Origin: Paracoccaceae bacterium
GTDB lineage: Bacteria; Pseudomonadota; Alphaproteobacteria; Rhodobacterales; Rhodobacteraceae
Direction of reading: 5' to 3'
Assembly: GCA_012103375.1 (NCBI GenBank)
Contig: WLWX01000001.1
Span: forward strand, 1,044,501-1,108,500
DNA: 64,000 nucleotides
Part shown: one piece after another, positions 28,625 to 37,663 of the stretch
How positions within the stretch are numbered: position 1 is the first letter of the stretch
How the letters are laid out: every line of letters starts with the position of its first letter
Position numbers and translations under genes: made by a program
Notes under the pieces: generated by a model
What the model saw: only the letters and a program-made list of their open reading frames with translations
Databases searched by the model: none
Told to the model about the DNA's origin: nothing

Positions 28625-29593
28625 TTAGGGCGAATTCGCCAGGAAACCGCCGGTTTCCTGTATCTTGCCACCTGCCGTTCCGGGGTTGTCGCTGGTGACA
28701 ACCACAATACCAACAATTTCATCCGCATTCGTGCCCGAGATGATGCCGAAGTACTCACCCGTTTCGAATGGATCGCCACCGCTATCGACGCTGCTGGCCG
28801 TGCCGCTGATCTCACCCGCATCCGAGATTGATCCGGTGTTGAGTGTGAGCGTTGGAAGATTGGCCACCAGCACATTGCCGGTATCGGGATCATAAACGTT
28901 ACGACCCGTAATGAAGCCCTGAACGGCATCGCCGGCGTTGAGGTCCTCAAAGTCGACATTGATCAGGATATCTCCGTCCACAAGCTAAACCCCACCCTGG
29001 CTGTCGAAATTGCGGATACCCGCGTATTCGCCGGTGAAGTCCGCGCTGCCGCCTTGCGGGATCGCGACTGACCCATCGCGTTCGTAGACAAAGCCGCCAA
29101 AGCCATAATCGGTATAGGATGGGCTGCGCACGATGGCGAAACGTGTCTGGGTGCTGGTGCCGACGCCATAGACCAGTTTGTAGGCGTTCACGCCGGAATC
29201 GTTGTCGTAAACAGCGAACTGATGCGGTAACGCAACGTTGGGATCCAACGTGACCACCGGATTGCCTATCGTGCCTGGTCCCGGAACACGGACATATAGG
29301 TTGTCGTTGCCATCGAAGGGCAGGTTGTCGATCGTGAATTCATCATTCGCATCATCATAAACGAATGTCTGCGCCGCACTGCCGTCTTCCATGCGGAAGA
29401 TGGCGCCGGTTGCAACCGGACTTGCGGTGCCCGGTGGCAGGCCAGAGCCTCCGCCGACGCCACCACCTGTGCCACCGCCTGCGCCGCCCCCTGCACCGGG
29501 GGCGACCGCAGCCGCTGGTATCAGCGGGTTGCCATCACATGCTGCCAGTCCCCCGGCCGCAGCCAGGGACAATATGCCCAGAATCTTTTTCAC
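28625..29593 (-). pseudogene. Slam-associated surface lipoprotein with in-frame amber codon
   Basis: The N-terminus is a lipoprotein signal (ILSLAAAGGLAAC) followed by a Gly/Pro-rich linker and beta-strand-rich sequence, like the TbpB-type barrel lipoproteins carried by Slam systems. The frame is closed by TAG at 28985-28987 (codon 203). It then resumes in the same frame (LVDGDILINVDFEDLNAGDAVQGF, then GEYFGIISGTNADEIVGIV) to a natural end at 28625. A single substitution such as CAG or GAG to TAG explains it. The truncated 202-residue lipoprotein would lack part of the barrel. It lies just upstream of the Slam-like gene on the same strand. Confidence 0.75.
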
Positions 29594-29802
29594 TGTTTTC
29601 TTGCTCCGTCTGCCTCGAGAGTGTTCTTATTTTTGGAGGTCAGGTTTCGCCGGATGTTGGAAAAAGTCAATTATGATCAAACGCTTCCATGGCAGAGTGG
29701 TGCTAAAACATCGCGCTTTTCCCTACCGTATCTAGAGGCTGACGTTCCAGCAGAACCAATATAAAGTGTGCCACGCGCAGCCCTAGGGGAGAGAATCAAT
29801 TC

Positions 29803-30711
29803 ATGCCACTGACACCAGAACAAGCCGCCGAGATTGAAAATCTGCGCGCAAACCCGCAACCAACGCATCGCGCCACCGCCCCCGGGATCGAGGCGCATCT
29901 GCATACCGCCATCCCCGTTCTGGACCACGGTCTGGTCCGCGTCGTCGACTATATGGGCGACGACAGCGCCATCGTTCAGGCGGCGCGGGTCAGTTACGGC
30001 GCGGGCACCAAGCACGTGCAGAATGACGCCGGGTTGATCCGCTATCTGATGCGGCACTGGCATTCGACGCCTTTCGAGATGTGCGAGATCAAACTGCACG
30101 TGAAACTGCCTGTCTTCGTGGCGCGCCAGTGGATCCGCCACCGCACGGCGAATGTGAACGAATATTCCGCCCGCTATTCGATCCTGGACCGCGAATTCTA
30201 CATCCCCGCGCCCGAACACCTGGCCGCACAGTCCGAGGTCAACAACCAGGGCCGCGGCGCCGTGCTGGAGGGGGAGGAGGCCGCGCGCGTCCTGGGAATG
30301 CTGCGCGACGACGCCGATACCGCCTATGATCATTATGAGGCGATGCTGTCACAGGACGGCCAGCAGGGCCTGGCGCGCGAGTTGGCGCGGATGAACCTGC
30401 CCGCCAACGTCTATACCCAATGGTATTGGAAAGTGGACCTGCACAACCTGTTCCACTTCCTGCGCCTGCGCGCCGACGCCCACGCGCAATACGAAATCCG
30501 CGTCTACGCCGAGGCGATCGCCAAAGTCGTCGCCGACTGGGTCCCGCATGCCTATTCGGCGTTCGAGGATTACCGCATGGGCGGCGCACAGTTGAGCGCG
30601 ACCGGTCTGGAATGCGTCAAGCGGATGCTGGCGGGGGAAGAGGTCACGCAGGAGACCTCGGGCATGAGCAAGGGGGAATGGCGGGAGTTTGAGGGAACAA
30701 TCGCAAGGTGA
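29803..30711 (+). CDS. thyX: FAD-dependent thymidylate synthase
   Basis: ThyX makes dTMP from dUMP with FAD, NADPH and methylene-tetrahydrofolate, and replaces ThyA in many alphaproteobacteria. The 302-residue protein carries the ThyX signature RHR-x7-S as [11 protein letters not shown] (Arg112 to Ser122). Other hallmarks are [23 protein letters not shown] and [23 protein letters not shown]. The start at 29803 follows AGGGGAGAG. The stop overlaps the GTG of the broken membrane-protein gene. Confidence 0.97.
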   Translation: MPLTPEQAAEIENLRANPQPTHRATAPGIEAHLHTAIPVLDHGLVRVVDYMGDDSAIVQAARVSYGAGTKHVQNDAGLIRYLMRHWHSTPFEMCEIKLHVKLPVFVARQWIRHRTANVNEYSARYSILDREFYIPAPEHLAAQSEVNNQGRGAVLEGEEAARVLGMLRDDADTAYDHYEAMLSQDGQQGLARELARMNLPANVYTQWYWKVDLHNLFHFLRLRADAHAQYEIRVYAEAIAKVVADWVPHAYSAFEDYRMGGAQLSATGLECVKRMLAGEEVTQETSGMSKGEWREFEGTIAR

Positions 30712-31282
30712 ACTGGCTCTTACTAAATGGGAAATTCGCGCTTGGTGTGACCATTGGCGTGGTTGCAACAATACTTGTCGTACTATTGCTTGGCGACGAT
30801 TGTGTTGAAAAACTCCGTTTTAGGGCCTGAACGATGATTTTTCTTTCCATGCAGCCCGATCCTAAATTTTTGGCGCGGGGGTCGGCCCAAATCGCCTACA
30901 TGCGCTCACGCGCAGCCATGCGCTGTCTCGTGGTCAAAGCTTTCCGACTATTTCGCTTCATAGGTTTTCGCAAGAAATCCGCGACGCTCTGATTTCGGAG
31001 TTTTTCAACACAATCCGACAATAGCGGATCTTCGTTTTTTGATAGAGCTGTAATTGGCGCGGTAATTGGTGGAGTAATTTCGGGATCAGTTGCTCTAGCA
31101 TCTGTACTACTGGCTATTTCCCATCAAGAATCTTCCAAGGAAAAGTCGGACTTTAAGGCGCGGCGCGCGATTGCATTGTCGCTTTTTACCAGACTATTTG
31201 ATGCAAGAGACATGTTTGAGAAACACCATCGCTTTTTGTTTGATGGTAGCCCTGGTACATTTGTGTTTGTAGGTGAAGACTC
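30708..31282 (+). pseudogene. Membrane-protein gene, interrupted and truncated
   Basis: A GTG at 30708 overlaps the thyX stop and opens [19 protein letters not shown], a first transmembrane helix. It is cut at LLLGD by a miniature element. After removing the element and one 4-bp duplicate the frame continues NSGSSFFDRAVIGAVIGG and a second hydrophobic span, then a charged segment to VFVGEDS. There it runs into an IS630 element, and beyond that element the sequence belongs to a different gene. The DNA is visibly AT-richer than its neighbours, which suggests foreign origin. The family is not recognised. Confidence 0.65.
30798..31015 (+). repeat. 218-bp miniature inverted-repeat element, copy B
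   Basis: It has the same length, ends and interior as copy A, and the same orientation. The flanking 4-bp direct repeats are CGAC. The shared 52-codon frame lies at 30834-30992. It is inserted in the membrane-protein gene downstream of thyX, 3.0 kb from copy A. Confidence 0.93.
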
Positions 31283-32339
31283 TAAAGCGTTTCGACATTA
31301 ACCTGAGACATATCCGGCGGCCTTAAAGTAGTTCCAGCATTCTACTGGGTCGTAGAGATCGCAGATTGCTCCGATTGCTTCGAAGACCTGGGTAAAGGAC
31401 CTGGCCCCGATCCGTCGCAAATGGGCTTTCAGTTTAGAGAAGGCCTGCTCGATGGGATTCAGGTCGGGCGAGTACGGTGGCAGGTAAAGGAACCAGCAGC
31501 CGTGATTGCGTAAAGCCTGCGTCGCCTCCTTATTCCGGTGGGTTGCCAGGTTGTCGAGAATGACGACAGTGCCGGGGTTGATCTCGGGGACCAGCACTTC
31601 GCGGATGTAGGCCGCGAAGGCGGGGCCATCTATCGCTCCCTTGATGACCCAAGGTGCGATCAGCGCGCCTTGGGTCAGGCCCGCGATCAAGGTTTGGGTT
31701 CCCCAGCTTCCGAAGGGCGCATCCATCGTCAGGCGCTTACCGCGCTTGGCTCTGCCGCGTAGGCGCGTGAGGTTTGTCTTCACTGCGGTTTCGTCAATAA
31801 AGACAACGCGCTCAGGAAAGGTCGCAATGGCTGGCGAGCGGTATCTGAACCAGTCGGCCCGTTGCTGCCTTACCTTGGCGCGGCGGCGCTCGGTTGCGAC
31901 CAGCGACTTTTTTTGTACGTGAAGCCGAGCCGGGACAGAAGGTTGGCGATGGAGGAGTGATGCACCCGCACACCCTCTGCATCGGCCAGCGCATTACGCA
32001 ACTCAAAGAGCGTGATGTCAGGGTCTTGTGCGATCAACTCCTCAAAGAATTCCCGATGCGGAGCCAGCTTTCCCTTGCCGCGCGGCGGTCCCTGCCGGGC
32101 AGGTTCCGCATGACCCTTCATCCTCACCTGACGCGCCCACCGCGCGCCTGTGGCAGGCGACAGCTTCAACCGCAACGCCGCCGCGCGCCCGCTCAACCCT
32201 TCTTCAATGTATCTCTGAAACCGTATCCGAAGCGCAGATGGCAAAGGTGCTGACATGATCCATCCTCCCAAACAGGATGAATCACAGATCAGGTCTCAAG
32301 GGAATCCCTCGCGATTCAGGTTCAAGCCGAAACGCTTTA
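31283..32339 (-). mobile_element. IS630-family element, copy 1
   Basis: This 1057-bp element runs between TA dinucleotides with inverted ends TAAAGCGTTTCG and CGAAACGCTTTA. It is almost identical to the element at 60725 but in the opposite orientation. A few base changes are seen, for example one Pro/Leu difference in the transposase. The left flank is a membrane-protein gene and the right flank is the 3' part of an acyl-CoA synthetase gene. This copy therefore marks a rearrangement junction rather than a simple insertion. Confidence 0.93.
31298..32256 (-). CDS. IS630 family transposase (two frames, -1 frameshift)
   Basis: The first frame (32256 down to 31870) encodes the helix-turn-helix half and ends soon after RLGFTYKKS. 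The second frame encodes the DDE half. The two are joined by a -1 shift on a run of seven A (sense strand TAC-AAAAAAA-GTC), giving KKKSLVATERRRAK and a continuous frame through ERVVFIDETAV, VVILDNLATH and LNPIEQAFSKLK, the catalytic motifs. Programmed -1 shifting or slippage on such A-runs is common in this family. The start at 32256 has GGGAGG upstream. Confidence 0.88.
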
Positions 32340-32567
32340 GCCGCCGCCATTGGCGTACCCGATCCGGCCCGGACCGAGGTTGTCGTCGCCCATGTCGTTC
32401 TGCGCGACGGGGCAGAGTGGGCTGGGCTGGAGCGTGACCTGATCGCCCTGGTCCGGGACCGCATCAGCCCCCACGTTGCCCCACGTCGGATCATCCGGGC
32501 GGATGCCCTGCCGATGACCGCGACAGGCAAGATCATGCGGCGGGCGTTGCGCGAAGCGTATCGGTAG
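32340..32567 (+). pseudogene. Acyl-CoA synthetase, orphan C-terminal fragment
   Basis: About 75 residues read as the C-terminal lid of an AMP-forming acetyl/acyl-CoA synthetase. They show AAAIGVPDPARTEVVVAHVVL, then PRRIIRADALPMTATGKIMRRALRE with the catalytic lysine in TGKIMRR. Everything before this, several hundred residues, is missing. The fragment starts directly at the IS630 end. The 5' part is not in the window. Confidence 0.85.
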
Positions 32568-32630
32568 GGCGTCGTCTAATCAGACTGCCATTTTGTGATC
32601 GGAGCGGTCATTGCCCCCGCCCACGTCTTC

Positions 32631-32795
32631 GCCCGGAATCAAGCCCGCAAGGGCGCCGGGCGATCGCCTGACCGTCCCGAGGGCAGGCGATTTCGATGGG
32701 TCGCGAAAGCTTCGTGGGTCAGAGTTAACGCTGAACCATAAATTGCCACACAGCTATGTAGCATCGCCTTCCCCCGGTCAGGCGCTCGCCCGGCT
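32631..32795 (+). repeat. Intergenic dispersed repeat, copy D
   Basis: This is a full 165-bp copy in the 398-bp gap between the synthetase remnant and alkD. It reads GCCCGGAATCAAGCCCGC at the left, AGAGTTAACGCTGAACCATAAATTGCC in the middle, and CCCCCGGTCAGGCGCTCGCCCGGCT at the right. The rest of the gap (32568-32630 and 32796-32965) shows no gene. Confidence 0.7.
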
Positions 32796-32965
32796 AGTCC
32801 GTTGATCGCAAACGTCCGCGCGTGGGCCAATTACTAACATGTTACGGTTCTCTCGGACATCGTTTCAGTCGACCGACAGCACTTGAATTCACCGGCGCTC
32901 CGTCCCACTAACACGCACCAATACGAAAGCTGTCGGGCCGCCCGCCTTCATACATCCCAGCGCCG

Positions 32966-33655
32966 CTAACCTTCCTCGCCCAGATACTTGCCCGCTTCAC
33001 GCCGGGCGAAGGGCTTCATCGCTTCGCCATGCGCAGCCAGAAATCGCCGCACCCGGTCCGCGTCGTGCTTGGACAACTCGCGCAGCCACCAGGCGACGGC
33101 CTTCTGGATGAACCATTCAGGATCGCTCACATAGTCTGCCGCCCAACCCAGCACCCGTTCACGCGCCGCAACCTCTTGCGGTTTGGGGTGGTTCTGCTTG
33201 GTCCAGGGTAGGGTCATCACCAGCGCGGCGCGCTTGGTCCACAGATGATCGCTGGTCGTCCAGCCCTCAACCCGGTCCAGCCGCGCCGGATCCCAGACCA
33301 GTCGCTTGGCACCCGCGCCAGCGGCATGATCGGCAATCGCCCAGGCGTCGAACTGCGGCACCCAACCGGCGATCAGATCCCACGCCGCGCCGTCATCGGG
33401 GCGAATACGCGCCTGCGTTAGCAGTTTGGCCGCTGCCACCCGCGCTTCGTGAATATTGCTGTCCCAAAGACCCGCCGTCAGCGCCAGCCGCTGGTCCAGA
33501 TCCAGCGCCGCGCGCCACCGCTTGGCGCAGGCGTCGATGTCGGGATTGGCGACACCCAGATAGGGCCGATCGACTTTGTGATAGGCCGCCATCTCCTCTG
33601 CCTTGCCGGGGCGGGCGTGGTCCGCCAGTTCGGCAATCGCTGCTTCGGGCGTCAC
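32966..33655 (-). CDS. DNA alkylation repair protein (AlkD-like glycosylase)
   Basis: This 229-residue all-helical protein resembles the AlkD/HEAT-repeat DNA glycosylases that remove N3- and N7-alkylated bases. Characteristic blocks are MAAYHKVDRPYLGVANPDID, DNIHEARVAAAKLL (here DSNIHEARVAAAKLLTQ), VPQFDAWAIADHAA, TKRAALVMTLPW and the C-terminal FIQKAVAWWLRELSKHDADRVRRFL. The GTG start at 33655 overlaps the glmS stop (GTGA), so it is coupled to glmS. Confidence 0.88.
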   Translation of the reverse strand: MTPEAAIAELADHARPGKAEEMAAYHKVDRPYLGVANPDIDACAKRWRAALDLDQRLALTAGLWDSNIHEARVAAAKLLTQARIRPDDGAAWDLIAGWVPQFDAWAIADHAAGAGAKRLVWDPARLDRVEGWTTSDHLWTKRAALVMTLPWTKQNHPKPQEVAARERVLGWAADYVSDPEWFIQKAVAWWLRELSKHDADRVRRFLAAHGEAMKPFARREAGKYLGEEG

Positions 33656-35472
33656 TCCACCGTCACCGATTTGGCGAGGTTGCGCGGCTGATCCACATCG
33701 GTGCCCTTGGCGACGGCGGTGTGATAGGCCAGCAGTTGTGCGGGCACCGCATAGACGATGGGGGCCAGCAGGTCGGGCACTTCGGGCATGACGATCACCT
33801 CCCACGCGCCATCGCTGGCGATACCCGCGCCGGCGGAATCCGTGATCAGCACCACTTTTCCGCGCCGGGCCATCACCTCCTGCATGTTCGAGACTGTCTT
33901 GTCGAACAACGCATCGCGCGGGGCCATGACGATGATCGGCACTGTATCGTCGACCAGCGCGATGGGGCCGTGTTTCAGTTCACCTGATGCATAGCCTTCG
34001 GCATGGATATAACTGATTTCTTTTAGCTTTAAAGCGCCCTCTAAAGCAATTGGATACATCTGACCTCGCCCCAGAAACAGGATGTCGCTGGCGTCGGCCA
34101 GCCGCCGTGACACCCGCGCGGTTTCCTCGCCCTTGGTCAACGCATGGCTCAGCAATCCGGGCAGGCGGCGCAGATCGTCCAGATGGGCGGCCAGTCCTGG
34201 GCCGTCGGTCCGCCCCAGATCATGCCCCGCCTTCAGCGCCATCAGCGCCAGCACCGTCAGCTGGCAAGTGAACGCCTTGGTCGAGGCGACGCCAATCTCG
34301 CGCCCCGCGTGGATCGGCAGCACCACGTCCGCCTCGCGCGCGATGGAGCTTTCGGTGACGTTCACCACCGCCGCGATCCGAGCGCGCCCCTGCACGTGGC
34401 GCAAGGCGGCCAGCGTGTCGGCGGTTTCGCCCGACTGGCTGACAAAGATCGCCAGCGTCCGCTCTCCAACCGGCGCATCGCGATAGCGGAATTCCGAGGC
34501 GATATCGACCTCGACCGGTAATCCCGCCAGCCGTTCGATCCAGTATTTCGCGGTCTGACAAGCCAGGAAAGCGGTGCCGCAGGCAACCATGATGATCCGG
34601 TTGAAGTCATTGAAATCAACGGATTGGTCGCCAAAGTTTACCTGTTGAATATCATCTGGCGCGTAATGCGCTATCGTATCTGCCAAAACCGAAGGCTGCT
34701 CGGCGATTTCCTTGGCCATGAAATGCTTGTGACCGCCCTTTTCGACCTGACCGGCATCCAGCGAGACTTGCCGCACCTCACGGTTCACCAGCCTCCCGTC
34801 CGCATCGGTGATCGTCGCCCCAGCGCGGGTGATGACCGCGCGGTCGCCTTCTTCCAGATAGGTGATGCGGTCAGTCATCGGCGCCAGCGCCATTGCGTCG
34901 GACCCAAGATACATTTCCCCCGTCCCATGCCCAATGGCCAGCGGCGACCCCTTGCGTGCCGCCACGATCAGGTCGTCCTGCCCGTCGAACAGAAAGGCGA
35001 GCGCGAAGGCACCTTGCAGCTGGTCGAGCGTGGCAAAAGCAGCCTCTGCCGGGGCAAGGCTGTCGCCCAGAAAGCGCTCGGCCAGCAGCGCCACGGTTTC
35101 GGTGTCGGTTTCGGTTTCAAAGGTTGAACCTGATGCTTGAAGATCGGCCCGTAATTCTCGGAAATTCTCGATTATTCCATTGTGCACAACGGCGACGGGT
35201 CCGGCGCGGTGGGGATGCGCGTTCGACACGCTTGGCGCACCATGGGTGGCCCACCGCGTGTGGCCAATTCCGGCGCGGCCTGACAGTGGTTCGTGGACCA
35301 GATGATCCGACAGGTTCACCAGCTTGCCGACGGCGCGGCGGCGATCCAGATGTCCGTCGCGAACGGTCGCGATCCCGGCGGAGTCATAACCGCGGTATTC
35401 CAACCGTTTCAGCGCCTCCAACAGGATCGGAGCCGCCTCATGATCCCCAAGAATACCGACAATTCCACACAT
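33652..35472 (-). CDS. glmS: Glutamine–fructose-6-phosphate aminotransferase
   Basis: GlmS makes glucosamine-6-phosphate, the first committed step toward UDP-GlcNAc. The 606-residue protein has the N-terminal glutaminase domain with nucleophile Cys2 (MCGIVGILGD), the RWATHG motif and the LQGAFALAFL segment. Two SIS isomerase domains follow (VACGTAFLACQTAKYW, SQSGETADTLAAL, LGRGQMYPIALEGALKLKEISYIHAEGYASGELKHGP). The C-terminus ends DQPRNLAKSVTVE, typical of the family. It overlaps glmU by one base and alkD by four. Confidence 0.98.
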   Translation of the reverse strand: MCGIVGILGDHEAAPILLEALKRLEYRGYDSAGIATVRDGHLDRRRAVGKLVNLSDHLVHEPLSGRAGIGHTRWATHGAPSVSNAHPHRAGPVAVVHNGIIENFRELRADLQASGSTFETETDTETVALLAERFLGDSLAPAEAAFATLDQLQGAFALAFLFDGQDDLIVAARKGSPLAIGHGTGEMYLGSDAMALAPMTDRITYLEEGDRAVITRAGATITDADGRLVNREVRQVSLDAGQVEKGGHKHFMAKEIAEQPSVLADTIAHYAPDDIQQVNFGDQSVDFNDFNRIIMVACGTAFLACQTAKYWIERLAGLPVEVDIASEFRYRDAPVGERTLAIFVSQSGETADTLAALRHVQGRARIAAVVNVTESSIAREADVVLPIHAGREIGVASTKAFTCQLTVLALMALKAGHDLGRTDGPGLAAHLDDLRRLPGLLSHALTKGEETARVSRRLADASDILFLGRGQMYPIALEGALKLKEISYIHAEGYASGELKHGPIALVDDTVPIIVMAPRDALFDKTVSNMQEVMARRGKVVLITDSAGAGIASDGAWEVIVMPEVPDLLAPIVYAVPAQLLAYHTAVAKGTDVDQPRNLAKSVTVE

Positions 35473-36830
35473 TATTTGCTGCTTTCTTCGCGTTTCGCCT
35501 TGGCGGACCTGAGCTTTTCGAACATCCGTCTGGCCAGCCCCGGCTTTGTTTCCTGCCGTGCGCGGGCCACGGCCAGCGCCCCGTCTGGCACGTCACTAGT
35601 GATCACCGATCCGGTCGCCGTCATCGCGTCATCGCCAACCTTTACCGGCGCAACCAGCATCGTGTCGGATCCGATGAAGGCGCGCGCGCCGATCTCGGTC
35701 CGGTGTTTGGAGACGCCGTCATAATTGCAGGTCACCGTGCCAGCACCGATATTCGCCGCCGCCCCGACCGAGGCGTCGCCGACATAGCTGAGGTGATTGA
35801 CCTTCGCGCCCTCACCCAGGGTGGCATTCTTGATCTCGACGAAATTCCCAACTTTCGCCCCTTCGGACAATTCGGCGCCGGGACGCAGGCGCGCATAGGG
35901 GCCGACCACGGCATCGCGTGCCACGTGACAGCCTTCCAGATGCGAAAATGCGCGGATTGTCGCCCCGGTTTCGACCGTGACTCCGGGCCCGAAAACCACG
36001 TTTGGTTCGATCAGCGCATCGCGGCCAATGACCGTATCGTATGAGATATAAACGGTTTCCGGCGCGATCAGGGTCACGCCATCGTCCAGCGCTGCGGCGC
36101 GGGCGCGGGATTGAAACACCGCTTCCGCTTTGGCCAGGTCGGCGCGGGAATTGATGCCAAGGGTTTCATCTTCGGGGCAGGTCACGGCCGTCGCTGTCAA
36201 CCCGCGTGCGCAGGCGATACCGACAATGTCGGTCAGATAATATTCGCCGCTTTCGTTGTCATTCGTCACCTCGGACAAAAGGTCAGCCATCAAGGCGCAA
36301 TCGGCCATTATAACGCCGCTGTTACAAAGGGTTATGGCGCGTTCCTCATCTGATGCATCTTTGTATTCCACAATCCGTTCCAGCCGATCCCCCTGTGTCA
36401 CCAGCCGACCATAACGTGCGGGGTCTGTGGCCTCGAACCCCAGAACCACGACGTCACTTCCAGCGCTGCGCGCCCGGGCCATGCGGGCCAGCGTCTCGGC
36501 GCGAATGAACGGTGTGTCGGCATAGAGGACGACCGCGTCGCCGCCAAGGCCATCCAAGGCTGTCAGGCCGCAGCGCACAGCGTCGCCGGTTCCTTGCGGG
36601 GGGTCTTGAATTGCGGTTTTTATCTCCGGATCAAACGCTTGCGCGGCACTCCTCACCTGATCCGCGCCTGCGCCGATCACCAGAACCTGCGCGACAGGTT
36701 CCAGCGCCGCGCCCGAGGTCAGCGCATGGGCGAACAACTCCAGCCCCGCAACCTGATGCAGCACCTTTGGTGTGTCCGATTGCATGCGTGTGCCGTGCCC
36801 GGCGGCCAGAACGATCAGATTGGTGGCCAT
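35472..36830 (-). CDS. glmU: Bifunctional GlmU (uridylyltransferase / acetyltransferase)
   Basis: GlmU acetylates glucosamine-1-phosphate and then forms UDP-GlcNAc. The 452-residue protein starts with the pyrophosphorylase signature LAAGHGTRMQSDTPKVLHQVAG. It has PQGTGDAVRCGL and YADTPFI (metal-binding Asp). A left-handed beta-helix acetyltransferase domain follows, with hexapeptide repeats and LSYVGDASVGAAANIGAGTVTCNYDG. It shares a TAATG overlap with glmS, so the two UDP-GlcNAc genes are in one operon. Confidence 0.98.
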   Translation of the reverse strand: MATNLIVLAAGHGTRMQSDTPKVLHQVAGLELFAHALTSGAALEPVAQVLVIGAGADQVRSAAQAFDPEIKTAIQDPPQGTGDAVRCGLTALDGLGGDAVVLYADTPFIRAETLARMARARSAGSDVVVLGFEATDPARYGRLVTQGDRLERIVEYKDASDEERAITLCNSGVIMADCALMADLLSEVTNDNESGEYYLTDIVGIACARGLTATAVTCPEDETLGINSRADLAKAEAVFQSRARAAALDDGVTLIAPETVYISYDTVIGRDALIEPNVVFGPGVTVETGATIRAFSHLEGCHVARDAVVGPYARLRPGAELSEGAKVGNFVEIKNATLGEGAKVNHLSYVGDASVGAAANIGAGTVTCNYDGVSKHRTEIGARAFIGSDTMLVAPVKVGDDAMTATGSVITSDVPDGALAVARARQETKPGLARRMFEKLRSAKAKREESSK

Positions 36831-36955
36831 GCCTGCCCCTTTGCTTTTTTTCAGTGCTTTCTAGCCGCAATCAGCCGCCCCGCAAGCCTTCGTGGTGTCA
36901 AAACTCATGTCGGTGGGTTACAGCACCCCGGCGGGAACCTGCCGGAAGGGGTGAT

Positions 36956-37621
36956 TTGCGGACGGTGATATTTGATCTGGACGGGACGTTGGCGGACACC
37001 GGCGACGATCTGATTGCGGCGGCCAATGCTACCTTTGTTGGGCATGGGTTTGGCAGCCCGCTGGACCCGGTGGCCGACAAGGCGACCGCATTTGGCGGCG
37101 GGCGGGCGATGCTGCGGTTGGGTTATTCCCGGCTGGGGCGGGACGCGGACGAAGATCAGATCAGTGCGGATTACCCGGTTTTGATTGACCATTACGCCCG
37201 CGATATCGACCGGCACACGCGGCTTTATCCGCGGGCCGAGGCTGCTGTGACCGGGCTGCGGGACGCAGGCTATGCGGTCGGCATCTGCACCAACAAACCA
37301 ACCGCACTGGCCGAGGATCTGATGCGCCGGCTGGGCGTGCGGGATCTTTTTGCCTCGCTGGTGGGGGCGGGGTCATTCCCGGTCAGCAAGCCGGACCCGG
37401 CGCCCTATGTCGCCTCGGTCGAGCGTGCCGGTGGCAAGGTGATCGATTCGGTTCTGATCGGCGACACGATGACTGATCGCAAGACGGCGGCGGCGGCGGG
37501 TGTGCCTTGCGTTCTGGTCACCTTCGGGCCGAACGGACGCGCGGTTGAGGCGATGCAGCCCGAAGGCCTGCTGGATCATTATGATGAATTGCAATCTGTG
37601 GTGGCGGGGCTGCTTGGCTGA
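36956..37621 (+). CDS. gph: HAD-family phosphatase (phosphoglycolate phosphatase-like)
   Basis: This 221-residue HAD hydrolase has motif I VIFDLDGTLADTG with the nucleophilic Asp, motif II ICTNKP, the conserved Lys in VSKPDPAPY, and motif III LIGDTMTDRKTAAAAGVPCV. The fold and length fit 2-phosphoglycolate phosphatase. There is no ATG near the N-terminus. TTG at 36956 is the most likely start, preceded by a strong GGAAGGGG. It is divergent from glmU across 125 bp. Confidence 0.85.
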   Translation: MRTVIFDLDGTLADTGDDLIAAANATFVGHGFGSPLDPVADKATAFGGGRAMLRLGYSRLGRDADEDQISADYPVLIDHYARDIDRHTRLYPRAEAAVTGLRDAGYAVGICTNKPTALAEDLMRRLGVRDLFASLVGAGSFPVSKPDPAPYVASVERAGGKVIDSVLIGDTMTDRKTAAAAGVPCVLVTFGPNGRAVEAMQPEGLLDHYDELQSVVAGLLG

Positions 37622-37663
37622 AGTCAGAGCTTATGCCTGCCGTCTTGCATCTGCGCGCCCACC

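Noticed and set aside
28985-28987. Amber recoding (TAG read as an amino acid), considered because in-frame TAG also appears in the rebuilt second pilin.
   Set aside because: The cases are few, occur in genes with other lesions, and intact genes in the window end normally with TAG. One further case is TAA. Nonsense mutation is simpler.
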